Assembly: GCA_964454745.1 (NCBI GenBank)
Contig: CAYVUI010000043.1
Span: 1-32,872, forward strand
Length of the DNA: 32,872 nucleotides
Reading direction: 5' to 3'
DNA from: CAYVUI01 sp964454745
GTDB lineage: Bacteria; Planctomycetota; Phycisphaerae; Sedimentisphaerales; Anaerohalosphaeraceae
Shown here piece by piece: positions 8,076 through 16,642 of the stretch. Positions within the stretch are counted from its first letter, which is position 1. The number at the start of each line of letters is the position of its first letter. A model generated the notes under the pieces. That model saw only the letters and a program-made list of their open reading frames with translations. It was not told the origin of the DNA and made no database searches. Position numbers and translations under genes: made by a program.

Positions 8076-8789
8076 TTATTCTCCTGTTTTATCTTGTTTT
8101 TCTATCTCTGTATTTTTTAGTAAATCAGGTCGATTTTTCCGGGTCCGCTCGATGGACTGCTCGTGCCGCCACTGCTCGATTTTTTTATGATCGCCGCTCA
8201 GCAGCACCTCGGGCACCTTCATGCCCCGGAAGTCTTCCGGCCGCGTATAATGCGGATACTCCAGAAGCCCGTTGCTGAAGGAATCATGCTTGGCCGAGTC
8301 TTCATCGCCCAGTGCCCCGTCGAGCAGCCGAACGACCGAGTCGATCATGACCATCGCCGCCGGTTCACCGCCGCTGAGAACATAGTCTCCTATCGAGACC
8401 TGCTCGGCATCGAGCCCGGTACGAATCCGCTCGTCAAAGCCCTCGTACCGCCCGCAAAGCAGGATCAGCCGCTTTTCCCGCGAGAACTCAAGGGCCAGCT
8501 CATGATCGAACTTTCTGCCCTGCGGTGTCAGCATGACCACCCGTCCCGGCTCGGGCGACTGCGGCCGGACATGCTCGATGCAGTCAAACACCGGACCGCA
8601 CATCAGCACCATCCCGGCCCCGCCGCCGTAAGGCTTGTCATCCACCTTGCGGTAAGCGTCCGTCGAAAAATCCCTGATATTCGAAAGAGCAAATTCCACG
8701 AGCCCCTTGTCCCGGGCCCGCTTGACAATCGTATACCCCAGAAACGATTCAAACATTTCCGGGAACAATGTCAGCACATCAATACGCAT
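8076..8789 (-). CDS. trmD: tRNA (guanine-N1-)-methyltransferase
   Basis: TrmD methylates G37 at N1 in tRNAs using S-adenosylmethionine, protecting the reading frame. The 237-residue product starts with the canonical MRIDVLTLFPEMF and contains the trefoil-knot SAM-site segments KPYGGGAGMVL, LCGRYEGFDERI and IGDYVLSGGEPAA. I chose the ATG at 8789 over one two codons upstream (8795) because GAGAGG then sits seven bases before the start and the N-terminus matches the family. It lies between rpsP (59 bases upstream) and rplS (two bases downstream). The rimM gene often found between rpsP and trmD is absent here. Confidence 0.97.
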   Translation of the reverse strand: MRIDVLTLFPEMFESFLGYTIVKRARDKGLVEFALSNIRDFSTDAYRKVDDKPYGGGAGMVLMCGPVFDCIEHVRPQSPEPGRVVMLTPQGRKFDHELALEFSREKRLILLCGRYEGFDERIRTGLDAEQVSIGDYVLSGGEPAAMVMIDSVVRLLDGALGDEDSAKHDSFSNGLLEYPHYTRPEDFRGMKVPEVLLSGDHKKIEQWRHEQSIERTRKNRPDLLKNTEIEKQDKTGE

Positions 8790-8848
8790 CGACATGCCTC
8801 TCTATCTTCATCTCCGCTTCGGTCCATTGGCCGAAACAAAGCCTGTTT

Positions 8849-9292
8849 CTATTCACCGCCGCCGGATTCCTCTTTTGCTTTTGCTGCGGCGGCCGCTTCT
8901 GCCGCGGCTGCTTCTTGTGCAGCCTGCTCGGCTTCCGCTGCTTTTTTCGCCGCGATGCGCTCACCCTCTGTAAAGGGCTTGCCCTGCTTGCGGGCAATCG
9001 CGCGGGCTCTTGCTCGGCGTGCGACCTTATCCTGGTAGTGCTTGCTCTCGATCCCGTGCTTGGCGATGATCTGGGCTACGGTATCCGAGGGGATCGCGCC
9101 CTTTTCCAGCCAATACCGGATGCGTTCTTCGTTAATAAGCACCTGCTTTTCGGCGTCCTTCTCGATGGGGTCATACTGGCCGACCTTCTCGATGATCCGC
9201 CCGTCACGAGGGGTCCGGCTGTCCACCACGTTGATCCGGTAGTACGGCCTGTGGCGACGACCCATCCTCGTCATGCGAATTTTTACTGACAT
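8849..9292 (-). CDS. rpsP: 30S ribosomal protein S16 with Ala/Lys/Glu-rich C-terminal extension
   Basis: Residues 1-80 match S16: MSVKIRMTRMGRRHRPYYRI followed by the segment GRIIEKVGQYDP. The usual S16 is about 80-90 residues; this product is 147. The extra tail (from about residue 90) is a charged stretch rich in alanine, lysine, glutamate and arginine, ending in a glycine/glutamate run. It is predicted helical and probably surface exposed on the ribosome. GGAAAG precedes the ATG. It is the first gene of the operon continuing into trmD, rplS and yraN. Tails on S16 occur in several phyla; no function is known to me. Confidence 0.95.
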   Translation of the reverse strand: MSVKIRMTRMGRRHRPYYRINVVDSRTPRDGRIIEKVGQYDPIEKDAEKQVLINEERIRYWLEKGAIPSDTVAQIIAKHGIESKHYQDKVARRARARAIARKQGKPFTEGERIAAKKAAEAEQAAQEAAAAEAAAAAKAKEESGGGE

Positions 9293-9486
9293 AATCTTTC
9301 CTTTCGTACGTCTATATAGTCAATTTCCAGGGCACCCTGCCCCGAAACAAGTTTAGCTCCGCTTGATGTTCAATAACCCCCGAATCCCTTCGAAGCGGTT
9401 GAAAACCTAAAAATATACCTTTTGGATTCGTCTTTTTCAACAAAATTTTACCTTTTTTTCACTTCTTTGGCAGGTACAATGTCCCC

Positions 9487-10773
9487 ATGACAAGAATCCT
9501 GCTGGTCAATCCGCCCATATATGACTTCACAGCCTATGATTTCTGGCTAAAACCGCTGGGGATGCTCACCGCCGCGGCGAGGTTTTGGGATGCAGATATC
9601 GAACTGTTCGACTTCCTGGACCGAATGCATCCATCTGTAGACAAAGAACTTATCAAAAAAACAGACGAATTTGACCGAGGCCCCTACCCGAGGGAAAAAG
9701 TCGAGAAATCCCCTGTTTTTCACACAATCCCCCGCTATTTCTACCGTTTTGGACTCCATAAATCTATATTTGAGCAATTTTTACAAAACCACCCCCCTTT
9801 TGACGTTGTTTTCATCCAGACGGTTATGACCTACTGGTACCCGGGCTATCAGGAGATAATTGATACCATTCGGGCCATTTCTCCGGATACCAAAATCGCC
9901 GCCGGGGGCTTCTATGCCTCCCTTTTGCCTGACCATGCCCGGTCCATTGGAGTGAATTTCGTAATACAGGATAATGATTTATCGCCTCTAAATAACTATA
10001 TAACCGTAACAAATAAAGACACTTATCGACCTCCACTTTGGAATTTATACTCAAAAATCTCCTCTGCGGCAATCCAGCTTACCACCGGATGTCCTTATCA
10101 ATGCACTTATTGCGCGATCGGCCAGAGGAATATACCCTTTATTCCCCGGCCTCTTGACGAAGTAATCGCCGACCTTCAGGCCGTCCGCCACGCCGGGGCG
10201 ACCCACATTGCCTTTTATGACGACGCCCTGCTGTATAAACCAGGTGAAATCCTGATCCCGTTTCTGGAACATATTATCCAAAATCAGATCCAGCTCAATC
10301 TCCACACTCCCAATGCCCTCCATGCCCGAATGCTGACCCCGCAGCTTGCCGAATTACTCGTAAACGCCGGCACGAAAACGTTTTACCTCGGCTTTGAATC
10401 TTCCAGCGAGAACTTCCAGTCGCAAACCGGGGGCAAAGTAAAAAACACCGACCTTGCCCGCGCGGTCCAATCCCTCAAAGACGCCGGCGCAAAGACTGAA
10501 AATATAACCGCTTATGAAATCCTCGCCCACCCGCAAGATGACATGCAGCGACTGGAAGAATCAATCCGGTACGTTCACTCCCTGGGCATCCGCGTCATGC
10601 TGTCTGATTTTTCGCCCATCCCAGGCACCCCGGACGGCGAACTGGCCCGAAAATGGGTCAATCTCGACGAACCCCTCACGCACAATAAAACATATTTCCC
10701 GATCATCAAAATGGGATTTGACAAATCCAACCGCTACAAAGACCTCGTCCGCAAGCTCAATAATTCCCTCTGA
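9487..10773 (+). CDS. Radical SAM protein with N-terminal B12-binding-like domain
   Basis: The 428-residue product has a Rossmann-like N-terminal region starting ILLVNPPIYD, as in cobalamin-binding-domain radical SAM proteins. The radical SAM cluster motif CPYQCTYC (CxxxCxxC) lies near residues 203-210, followed by an Elp3/MiaB/NifB-type barrel. The cobalamin-ligand motif DxHxxG is not evident (only DRMHPS appears), so B12 binding is doubtful. Substrate is unknown. A TACAAT box at 9475-9480 lies just ahead of the ATG and no Shine-Dalgarno is visible, so the transcript may be leaderless. It stands alone, divergent from rpsP. Confidence 0.88.
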   Translation: MTRILLVNPPIYDFTAYDFWLKPLGMLTAAARFWDADIELFDFLDRMHPSVDKELIKKTDEFDRGPYPREKVEKSPVFHTIPRYFYRFGLHKSIFEQFLQNHPPFDVVFIQTVMTYWYPGYQEIIDTIRAISPDTKIAAGGFYASLLPDHARSIGVNFVIQDNDLSPLNNYITVTNKDTYRPPLWNLYSKISSAAIQLTTGCPYQCTYCAIGQRNIPFIPRPLDEVIADLQAVRHAGATHIAFYDDALLYKPGEILIPFLEHIIQNQIQLNLHTPNALHARMLTPQLAELLVNAGTKTFYLGFESSSENFQSQTGGKVKNTDLARAVQSLKDAGAKTENITAYEILAHPQDDMQRLEESIRYVHSLGIRVMLSDFSPIPGTPDGELARKWVNLDEPLTHNKTYFPIIKMGFDKSNRYKDLVRKLNNSL

Positions 10774-10962
10774 GAACCCTCTCGAATCAGGCCCGATAAA
10801 TCTACGGCCCGCGGTCTATTTTCCTTAATAATCTTCCAAATCAACCTGTTTAAGGCATCTTCGATTTTCCCCCTTTAAAGTCGCCTTTTATTCGGGCCGA
10901 CGCCCTCAGTGCGTGGAGACCCGTTTGTAATCGTAAAACCGGCCCAATGATAAGGAAATCGA

Positions 10963-11964
10963 ATGTATAAGACCTACATTTTCGCATTTTTTACAGCAAC
11001 ATTTCTTTGTTCTTTTGCTTTCTCAACTATGGACGTGATGGTTCAGGATGCCCCGGACCAAAGCAGTTCTGTCTGGCTTCGAGGAATCGCTCCTGTTACT
11101 CATAACTGGGTACGGCTAACCGAGGTTCCCACCTCCCGATGGACCTATGGGTGCTCCGCAACGGCAGCGGGTATGATGTTCGGCTACTACGACCGTACCG
11201 GATATGACAATATGTACACCGGCCCTGCCAACGGCGGCCTGGCACCGCTTTATGACCTGGGTTCAAATTGTTCACTGATCGCCACACGAAAAGGCTTCGA
11301 CGGACGCCAGACCTACGGCCACGTAGATGACTACTGGCAAACCATCAACGCCTCCGGACCGGACCCGTTTGAGGGGGTTCGCAGCGAGCACACCTGGGGA
11401 GACTGCACCGCGGACTTTATGGGCACCAACCAGGCCAAATGGGACTGGGACGGTGACGGCAGCAAGGAATTCAACGTGGATGGCTCGACCGCATTGTGGA
11501 CTTACGATTCCGGCCAGCGGCTCTACGATTACATCCCTCCCGTATCCGGAAACGCCCCGCGAACAGCACTTAGCCACGGCCTTAGGCTTTTCGCCGAGTC
11601 CCGCGGGTATGACGTAATCGCCAATTACACCCAGAAACTCGATACGGAATATGCCGACGGATTCTCCTTTTCGGATTACAAATTCGAGATTGATTCTGGC
11701 CGGCCGGTCATGGTCCAGCTTCGAGGCCACTCCATGGTCGGCGTTGGCTACGATGACCAGGCACAAAACATCCTCTTTCATAATACATGGGACAATTCCG
11801 TTCACTCCATGGCTTGGGGCGGCACTTATTCCGGCATGGATTTCATTGCCGTGACCGTGCTTCAGCTTGGATCCGTACCTGAACCGGCTTCCCTGGCCCT
11901 GTGGATGTTCGGCTCAATCGCGTTGATCGTGCAAAAGAAAAAGAAAGCCCCGCGGAAAAAATAA
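10963..11964 (+). CDS. PEP-CTERM-sorted, C39-like cysteine peptidase-fold protein
   Basis: The 333-residue secreted protein starts with a signal peptide (hydrophobic residues 5-21). The central domain resembles bacteriocin-processing-like C39 peptidases. C64 in YGCSATAAG is the candidate nucleophile, H256 in GHSMVGVGYDD the candidate histidine, and N274/D277 in FHNTWD the candidate third residue. A loop DWDGDG around residues 161-166 looks like an EF-hand/dockerin calcium loop. The C-terminus has a PEP-CTERM sorting tail: VPEP at 305-308, a hydrophobic helix and a lysine/arginine-rich end. Such proteins are processed by exosortase, but no exosortase gene lies in this window. AAGGAAA precedes the ATG. 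Substrate, and whether it cleaves at all, are unknown. Confidence 0.88.
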   Translation: MYKTYIFAFFTATFLCSFAFSTMDVMVQDAPDQSSSVWLRGIAPVTHNWVRLTEVPTSRWTYGCSATAAGMMFGYYDRTGYDNMYTGPANGGLAPLYDLGSNCSLIATRKGFDGRQTYGHVDDYWQTINASGPDPFEGVRSEHTWGDCTADFMGTNQAKWDWDGDGSKEFNVDGSTALWTYDSGQRLYDYIPPVSGNAPRTALSHGLRLFAESRGYDVIANYTQKLDTEYADGFSFSDYKFEIDSGRPVMVQLRGHSMVGVGYDDQAQNILFHNTWDNSVHSMAWGGTYSGMDFIAVTVLQLGSVPEPASLALWMFGSIALIVQKKKKAPRKK

Positions 11965-11971
11965 TTCCTTT

Positions 11972-13021
11972 TTACTCCTCATTCGCCTGGAATGCCGGTG
12001 ACGGAGAAGGCAAATCCGGTATTTCACAATATTCCGGCTCCGTCCGCTGGCGAACGACCGTGGGCCAGATATGCTTCCAGTTATTGAGCAGCCCCCTTCT
12101 GACCTCGGGCATGTCGTGTTTAATCACCTCGTGGAGTTTGGGCAGGTTATAATAAGGAACCGCTGCGTACATGTGATGCTCGGTATGATAATTCATATTC
12201 CAGTAGAAAAAGCTCAGGAATTTCCCTAAGTGCATCGACCGGCAGCAGATACGAAAATCCGGCACGCTGGGCTTCAAGCCGACATGCTGCGTATAATTGC
12301 ACATCAGGCTAAGCCACGGCGCAATAAAACGGGGAAAGGTAACCACAAACAGCATGGGCCAGAGACCGAAATAGAGGAACGCCGTAGCAAGAAGAATATG
12401 GCCGATCACGACAAAACGGTCCCAGTTGAATAGTTGCTTACGCAGCTGGGGCTTGTCTTCCGGGAAAAGCTCGGCTTCGTGTTCATCAGAGAAACGGCCG
12501 AAACAGTGGGCCATCTTATTGTTCATCAGGTCGAAAATGCCCGTTACGTTCTGAAAACTGTACAGCGGAATGGTGAAAGCGAAGAAAACATCCACCGGGC
12601 GGATGATCGACGGCAGGACTACCTCGTGATCAATCCCTTTGTACACAGTAAACGGGTGGTGCATCGACAGGTGCGACTGGCGGTATTTGACAAAACTGTC
12701 CCAGGAGAAAAAGGTGACAAAACGGAGGAAGAATTCATTGAGCCAGCGGGTTTTAAACGGCGAACGGTGCGAGAGTTCATGAAATGCGGCATTGTGGGTC
12801 AGAAAATGTATAAATGTGCCGTGAATATAGATTGCAGCGACCATAAACGGCCAGGGCAGGTACTTCCAGCTCAGGATCACACCGGCACCGGTGGCGACAC
12901 TGAAGAGAATCTGGGCAAGAACATGCACAAGCGGGCGGAAATTCTCCTTCCGGGTCAGTTCGCGGAGTTTATCTTTGTCTATCGGCGACCTGTACCACTC
13001 AATTTTTTGGTGTGCATTCAT
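11972..13021 (-). CDS. Membrane fatty acid desaturase family protein
   Basis: The 349-residue integral membrane protein has the three histidine boxes of acyl-lipid desaturases: HELSH (residues 81-85, preceded by H76), HLSMHH (117-122) and HTEHH (279-283). Hydrophobic segments around residues 31-75, 135-160 and 200-240 fit the four-helix topology that places the di-iron site in the cytoplasm. It should introduce a double bond into, or hydroxylate, a lipid acyl chain; regiochemistry is not predictable. Related families include beta-carotene hydroxylases and AlkB-type enzymes. AAGGA eight bases before the ATG supports the start. It converges on the PEP-CTERM gene with a seven-base gap. It requires O2, which is notable if the host lineage is anaerobic. 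Confidence 0.92.
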   Translation of the reverse strand: MNAHQKIEWYRSPIDKDKLRELTRKENFRPLVHVLAQILFSVATGAGVILSWKYLPWPFMVAAIYIHGTFIHFLTHNAAFHELSHRSPFKTRWLNEFFLRFVTFFSWDSFVKYRQSHLSMHHPFTVYKGIDHEVVLPSIIRPVDVFFAFTIPLYSFQNVTGIFDLMNNKMAHCFGRFSDEHEAELFPEDKPQLRKQLFNWDRFVVIGHILLATAFLYFGLWPMLFVVTFPRFIAPWLSLMCNYTQHVGLKPSVPDFRICCRSMHLGKFLSFFYWNMNYHTEHHMYAAVPYYNLPKLHEVIKHDMPEVRRGLLNNWKHIWPTVVRQRTEPEYCEIPDLPSPSPAFQANEE

Positions 13022-13070
13022 ATCCGTATCCTTATATAAGGGAAAAATTAACAGCCTGATACCTGACCTT

Positions 13071-13100
13071 ATCTAACCAGAAATAACTGCTAAAAGTCAA
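13071..13100 (-). promoter_or_regulatory. Candidate desaturase promoter
   Basis: On the minus strand TTGACT (13100-13095) and TTAGAT (13076-13071) are 18 bases apart. The start would fall near 13064, 43 bases before the desaturase ATG. The -35 box is strong and the -10 box weak. The rest of the 307-base gap 13022-13328 shows no gene. A TTGTTT/TGTTAT pair at 13163-13192 on the plus strand is a poor candidate promoter for the downstream nucleotide-sugar operon. Confidence 0.38.
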
Positions 13101-13328
13101 GGCTTATTTCCAAACAGGAAGAACTTGAGATTTTCAGTATGGTTTTCACTCTCAGAAAGGCCTTGTTTTTTTCGTGAGAACAGAGCTGTTATGTGTTATT
13201 ATGCCGGTTTTAGAGAATCAGGGCACGGTTTTGAGCAGGATGCGCTGTCTTGAGCATCCGAAAGGGACGGAGTCTGTCAGTACGGGCTTTGTTCCGTAAA
13301 AACGAAAAACAGCTATAACGGAGTATAC

Positions 13329-14297
13329 ATGCGGGTACTTGTAACAGGCGGTGCGGGTTTTATCGGTTCCCATCTGTGTGAGGCACTGACAGAACGCGGG
13401 TATGAAATCACCGTAATCGACGACCTCTCGACCGGCAGGGTCGAGAACCTCTCGGGCCTGGTCGGTAAGGGCGGGTTTGAATTCGTGGAAAATACCGTCC
13501 GCAACGCCGAGCTGATGGAACAGCTCATGAACCGCTGCGAGCAGGTATATCACCTGGCCGCGGCCGTGGGGGTACAGCTTATCGTGGACCGGCCCGTTCA
13601 TACCATCGAAACGAATATCCACGGTACCGAAGTGGTACTGGAAAAAGCGAACAAGAAAGGCCGCAAAGTCCTGCTGGCCTCGACCAGCGAAGTATACGGT
13701 AAGAACGAAAGCGTGCCTTTTGCAGAGGAGGATGACACCGTCCTGGGCTCGACGCGGTTTTCCCGCTGGTCCTATGCGTGCTCGAAGGCGATTGACGAGT
13801 TCCTCGGCTTTGCCTATTATGACCAGTACGGCCTTGAGGTCGTCGCGGCACGGCTGTTTAATACCATCGGGCCCCGCCAGGTAGGGCAGTACGGAATGGT
13901 GGTCCCGAGGTTTGTAAAGGCGGCCCTTCGCGGTGAACCGATCAAGATTTTCGGAACCGGCGAACAGACCCGGTGTTTCAGCTATGTCGGTGACGTCGTC
14001 CAGGGGCTGATCGGCCTGATGGAGAACAAGGTCACCGGCGGCCAGGCGTATAATGTCGGCAGTGATGAGGAGATCAGCATTGAACGGCTGGCGGAGTTGG
14101 TGATCGAACTGACCGAAAGCGAATGTGCAAAACAATATATATCCTATGAAAAGGCATACGGCAAGGCATTCGACGACATGCAGCGGCGAGTGCCGAATCT
14201 AAGTAAAATCCGCGCGTGTACCGGCTACAAGCCCGTGCTCGACCTTCGCGGGACACTGAAATTGATTATCGAAGAGATGAAGGAGAATCTGGCATGA
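13329..14297 (+). CDS. NAD-dependent SDR epimerase/dehydratase, UDP-glucuronate-decarboxylase-like
   Basis: The 322-residue extended short-chain dehydrogenase has the NAD loop GGAGFIG (7-13), the STSEVYG segment (118-124) and the catalytic pair Y149/K153 in YACSK. The RxFNxxGPRQ segment follows. Best guess is UDP-glucuronate decarboxylase (UDP-xylose synthase) or an ArnA-like relative, because the next gene makes UDP-glucuronate; GDP-mannose or dTDP-glucose 4,6-dehydratase cannot be excluded by eye. GGAG six bases before the ATG is a good ribosome-binding site. Its TGA overlaps the ATG of the following UDP-glucose dehydrogenase by four bases, indicating translational coupling and supporting a shared pathway. 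Confidence 0.87.
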   Translation: MRVLVTGGAGFIGSHLCEALTERGYEITVIDDLSTGRVENLSGLVGKGGFEFVENTVRNAELMEQLMNRCEQVYHLAAAVGVQLIVDRPVHTIETNIHGTEVVLEKANKKGRKVLLASTSEVYGKNESVPFAEEDDTVLGSTRFSRWSYACSKAIDEFLGFAYYDQYGLEVVAARLFNTIGPRQVGQYGMVVPRFVKAALRGEPIKIFGTGEQTRCFSYVGDVVQGLIGLMENKVTGGQAYNVGSDEEISIERLAELVIELTESECAKQYISYEKAYGKAFDDMQRRVPNLSKIRACTGYKPVLDLRGTLKLIIEEMKENLA

Positions 14298-15595
14298 AGA
14301 TAGCGGTAGTTGGGGTGGGTTATGTCGGCCTGGTCGCAGCAGGATGCCTCGCAGAAGGCGGTAACCATGTGATCTGTGTGGATAACGATGCGAAAAAGAT
14401 CGAAAACCTCAAAAAGGGAGTTATCCCCATTTACGAACCCGGCCTGACCGAGATCGTGGAACGCAACCTCGAGGCGGGCCGCTTGATCTTTACGACGGAC
14501 CTGAAAGTCGGTGTCGAGCAGGCATCGGTGATCTTTATCGGCGTGGGCACCCCCAGTGCAGACGACGGCTCGGCGGATATTTCCGCGGTCCTGAGCGTTG
14601 CCGGGGCCGTTGCCGAGATGATGACTGAATACCGCATCCTGGTTACCAAGAGCACCGTTCCGGTCGGAACGCACAAACTCGTCAGCGACCTGGTCCAAAG
14701 CAAGACGGATGTTCCGTTTGATTATGTCAGCAACCCGGAATTCCTCAAGGAAGGCTCGGCAGTGGATGATTTTATGAAACCCGACCGCGTGATCATCGGG
14801 ACCAATTCCCAGCATGTCCGTGAAATCATGGAACATATCTACCGCCCCTTTATGATGAAACGCAGCCGGATCATCTTCATGGACCCGGCCAGCGCAGAGA
14901 TGACCAAGTACGCCGCCAATACAATGCTGGCCACGCGAATCTCGTTTATGAACGAGCTTTCATCCCTGTGCGACAGCTTCGGTGCGAATATCGAAAAGGT
15001 TCGCGTCGGGATGGGCAGCGACAGCCGGATTGGAAACGCGTTTCTGTTTGCCGGGGTCGGCTACGGGGGTTCGTGCTTTCCCAAAGACGTCAAGGCCCTG
15101 ATTCACATGGGCCAGCAGCAGGAAATACCCATGACGATCGCCCAGTCTGTCCAGCAGGCCAATTATTCTCAGCATGACCGCTTTGCCAAGCGGGTCATTG
15201 AGTATTTCGGTAAAGAGGCGTCGGGCAAAAAGCTCGCCGTCTGGGGTCTGGCCTTTAAGGCGAAAACCGATGATATCCGCGAGAGCCCGGCCCTGTGGTG
15301 CATCCGGGCCTTTCTTGATGCGGGGATTTCCGTACGGGCACACGACCCCGAGGCGATGGAAACCACGCGGGGCGAACTGGGCGATACAATCGAGATGTGC
15401 GAGAACCGCGACGATGTGCTCGAAGGCTGTGACGGCCTGGTGATCCTGACTGACTGGCAGGAATTCCGCACGCCGGACTTTGACGAGATCCGCAAACAGC
15501 TCAACAAGCCGGTGATCTTTGATGGGCGAAACCTGTATGATCCCGAGTACGTCCGCAAGATGGGTATTGAGTATTATTCCATCGGCCGGCCGTAA
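14294..15595 (+). CDS. UDP-glucose 6-dehydrogenase
   Basis: The enzyme oxidises UDP-glucose to UDP-glucuronate with two NAD+. The 433-residue product begins MKIAVVGVGYVG with the NAD loop GVGYVG (7-12). It carries the catalytic cysteine C261 in YGGSCFPKD, which follows the UDP-glucose-dehydrogenase-type segment GSDSRIG (241-247). This distinguishes it from WbpA/WecC-type UDP-HexNAc dehydrogenases, which I recall carrying a GHCIPVDP-type motif. The start at 14294 overlaps the preceding SDR stop by four bases; a longer in-frame start at 14216 would lie inside that gene. It supplies substrate for both flanking SDR enzymes. Confidence 0.95.
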   Translation: MKIAVVGVGYVGLVAAGCLAEGGNHVICVDNDAKKIENLKKGVIPIYEPGLTEIVERNLEAGRLIFTTDLKVGVEQASVIFIGVGTPSADDGSADISAVLSVAGAVAEMMTEYRILVTKSTVPVGTHKLVSDLVQSKTDVPFDYVSNPEFLKEGSAVDDFMKPDRVIIGTNSQHVREIMEHIYRPFMMKRSRIIFMDPASAEMTKYAANTMLATRISFMNELSSLCDSFGANIEKVRVGMGSDSRIGNAFLFAGVGYGGSCFPKDVKALIHMGQQQEIPMTIAQSVQQANYSQHDRFAKRVIEYFGKEASGKKLAVWGLAFKAKTDDIRESPALWCIRAFLDAGISVRAHDPEAMETTRGELGDTIEMCENRDDVLEGCDGLVILTDWQEFRTPDFDEIRKQLNKPVIFDGRNLYDPEYVRKMGIEYYSIGRP

Positions 15596-15653
15596 GAGCG
15601 AATCAGGAAAAAAACAGAAAACTCTCAAACGGATTTGAAATGGAAGTGTTGCT

Positions 15654-16607
15654 ATGAAGATACTGGTAACCGGAGCGGCAGGATTTATCGGTTCGCATTT
15701 GTGCGAACGTCTCCTGGCCGAGGGACACCGCGTGGTCGGCCTGGACAATTTTGATCCCTTCTACGCGGAATCGGTCAAGCGAAAGAATATCCTGGCGGCC
15801 AGCCACACACCCGGCTACCTGCTGGTCGAGGGCGATATCCGTGACCGGGCCTGCGTGGACGAGGTCATCAAGGAGCAGCAAACCGAAATGATTATCCACC
15901 TGGCGGCACGGGCGGGCGTTCGGCCTTCCATTGCCGACCCGGTCGGATATAACGATGTCAACATCAACGGCACCATGGTCATGCTCGAAGGAGCGCGGGG
16001 GCACGGGGTGAAAAAGTTTATCTTCGCCTCTTCCTCGAGTGTCTACGGAAACAACAGGAAAGTCCCTTTCAGCGAGGAGGACATCGTCGATTTCCCGATT
16101 TCCCCCTATGCCGCGACCAAAAAGGCCGGCGAGCTGATCTGTCATACCTACAGTCACCTCTACGGCATTGACATGGCATGCCTGCGTTTTTTCACCGTAT
16201 ACGGACCCCGCCAGCGGCCGGACCTGGCGATTCACAAGTTTACCCGGCTGATCGAATCCGGGCAGGAAATCCCCATGTTCGGCGACGGCTCAATGATGCG
16301 TGATTTTACGTATATCGATGACATCCTCGACGGGATCATGGGAGCCGTGAACAACTGCAGCGGCTACTCGATTTACAACCTCGGGGAATCCCGCCCCGTC
16401 CGGCTCGATGCCATGATCACCGCCATTGAAAATGCGCTGGGCAAAAAAGCGAAGATCAAACGAATGGATGTGCCGCCCGGGGACGTAAAGCAGACCTACG
16501 CCGATGTGGCCAAAGCCGTAGCAGAGCTTGGCTACGAACCCAAAACCAAACTCGAAGACGGCCTGGAACGGTTCGTCGAATGGTTCCGGATGATACACAG
16601 CAGCTAA
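15654..16607 (+). CDS. NAD-dependent epimerase, UDP-glucuronate 4-epimerase-like
   Basis: The 317-residue SDR has the NAD loop GAAGFIG (7-13). The segments DNFDPFYA (31-38) and RAGVRPSI (86-93) are typical of UDP-glucuronate 4-epimerases. SSSSVYG (126-132) and the catalytic Y152/K156 in YAATKK complete the active site. It would convert UDP-glucuronate to UDP-galacturonate, consistent with the UDP-glucose dehydrogenase 58 bases upstream. GGAAG eight bases before the ATG serves as ribosome-binding site. UDP-glucose 4-epimerase activity is the main alternative. Confidence 0.92.
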   Translation: MKILVTGAAGFIGSHLCERLLAEGHRVVGLDNFDPFYAESVKRKNILAASHTPGYLLVEGDIRDRACVDEVIKEQQTEMIIHLAARAGVRPSIADPVGYNDVNINGTMVMLEGARGHGVKKFIFASSSSVYGNNRKVPFSEEDIVDFPISPYAATKKAGELICHTYSHLYGIDMACLRFFTVYGPRQRPDLAIHKFTRLIESGQEIPMFGDGSMMRDFTYIDDILDGIMGAVNNCSGYSIYNLGESRPVRLDAMITAIENALGKKAKIKRMDVPPGDVKQTYADVAKAVAELGYEPKTKLEDGLERFVEWFRMIHSS

Positions 16608-16642
16608 GCCGGGGACCGGAAACACCGGATAATTGATTCTCT

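Noticed and set aside
9600..9660. Cobalamin-binding motif in the radical SAM protein
   Set aside because: Only a partial DRMHPS string is present, not DxHxxG, so B12 dependence is not claimed.
14216..14293. Upstream start for UDP-glucose dehydrogenase
   Set aside because: The extra 26 residues lie inside the preceding SDR gene and precede the canonical MKIAVVGVGYVG start, which overlaps the SDR stop as ATGA.
14294..15595. Assignment as WbpA-type UDP-GlcNAc dehydrogenase
   Set aside because: The active-site motif YGGSCFPKD and the GSDSRIG segment fit UDP-glucose dehydrogenase, not the GHCIPVDP-type group.
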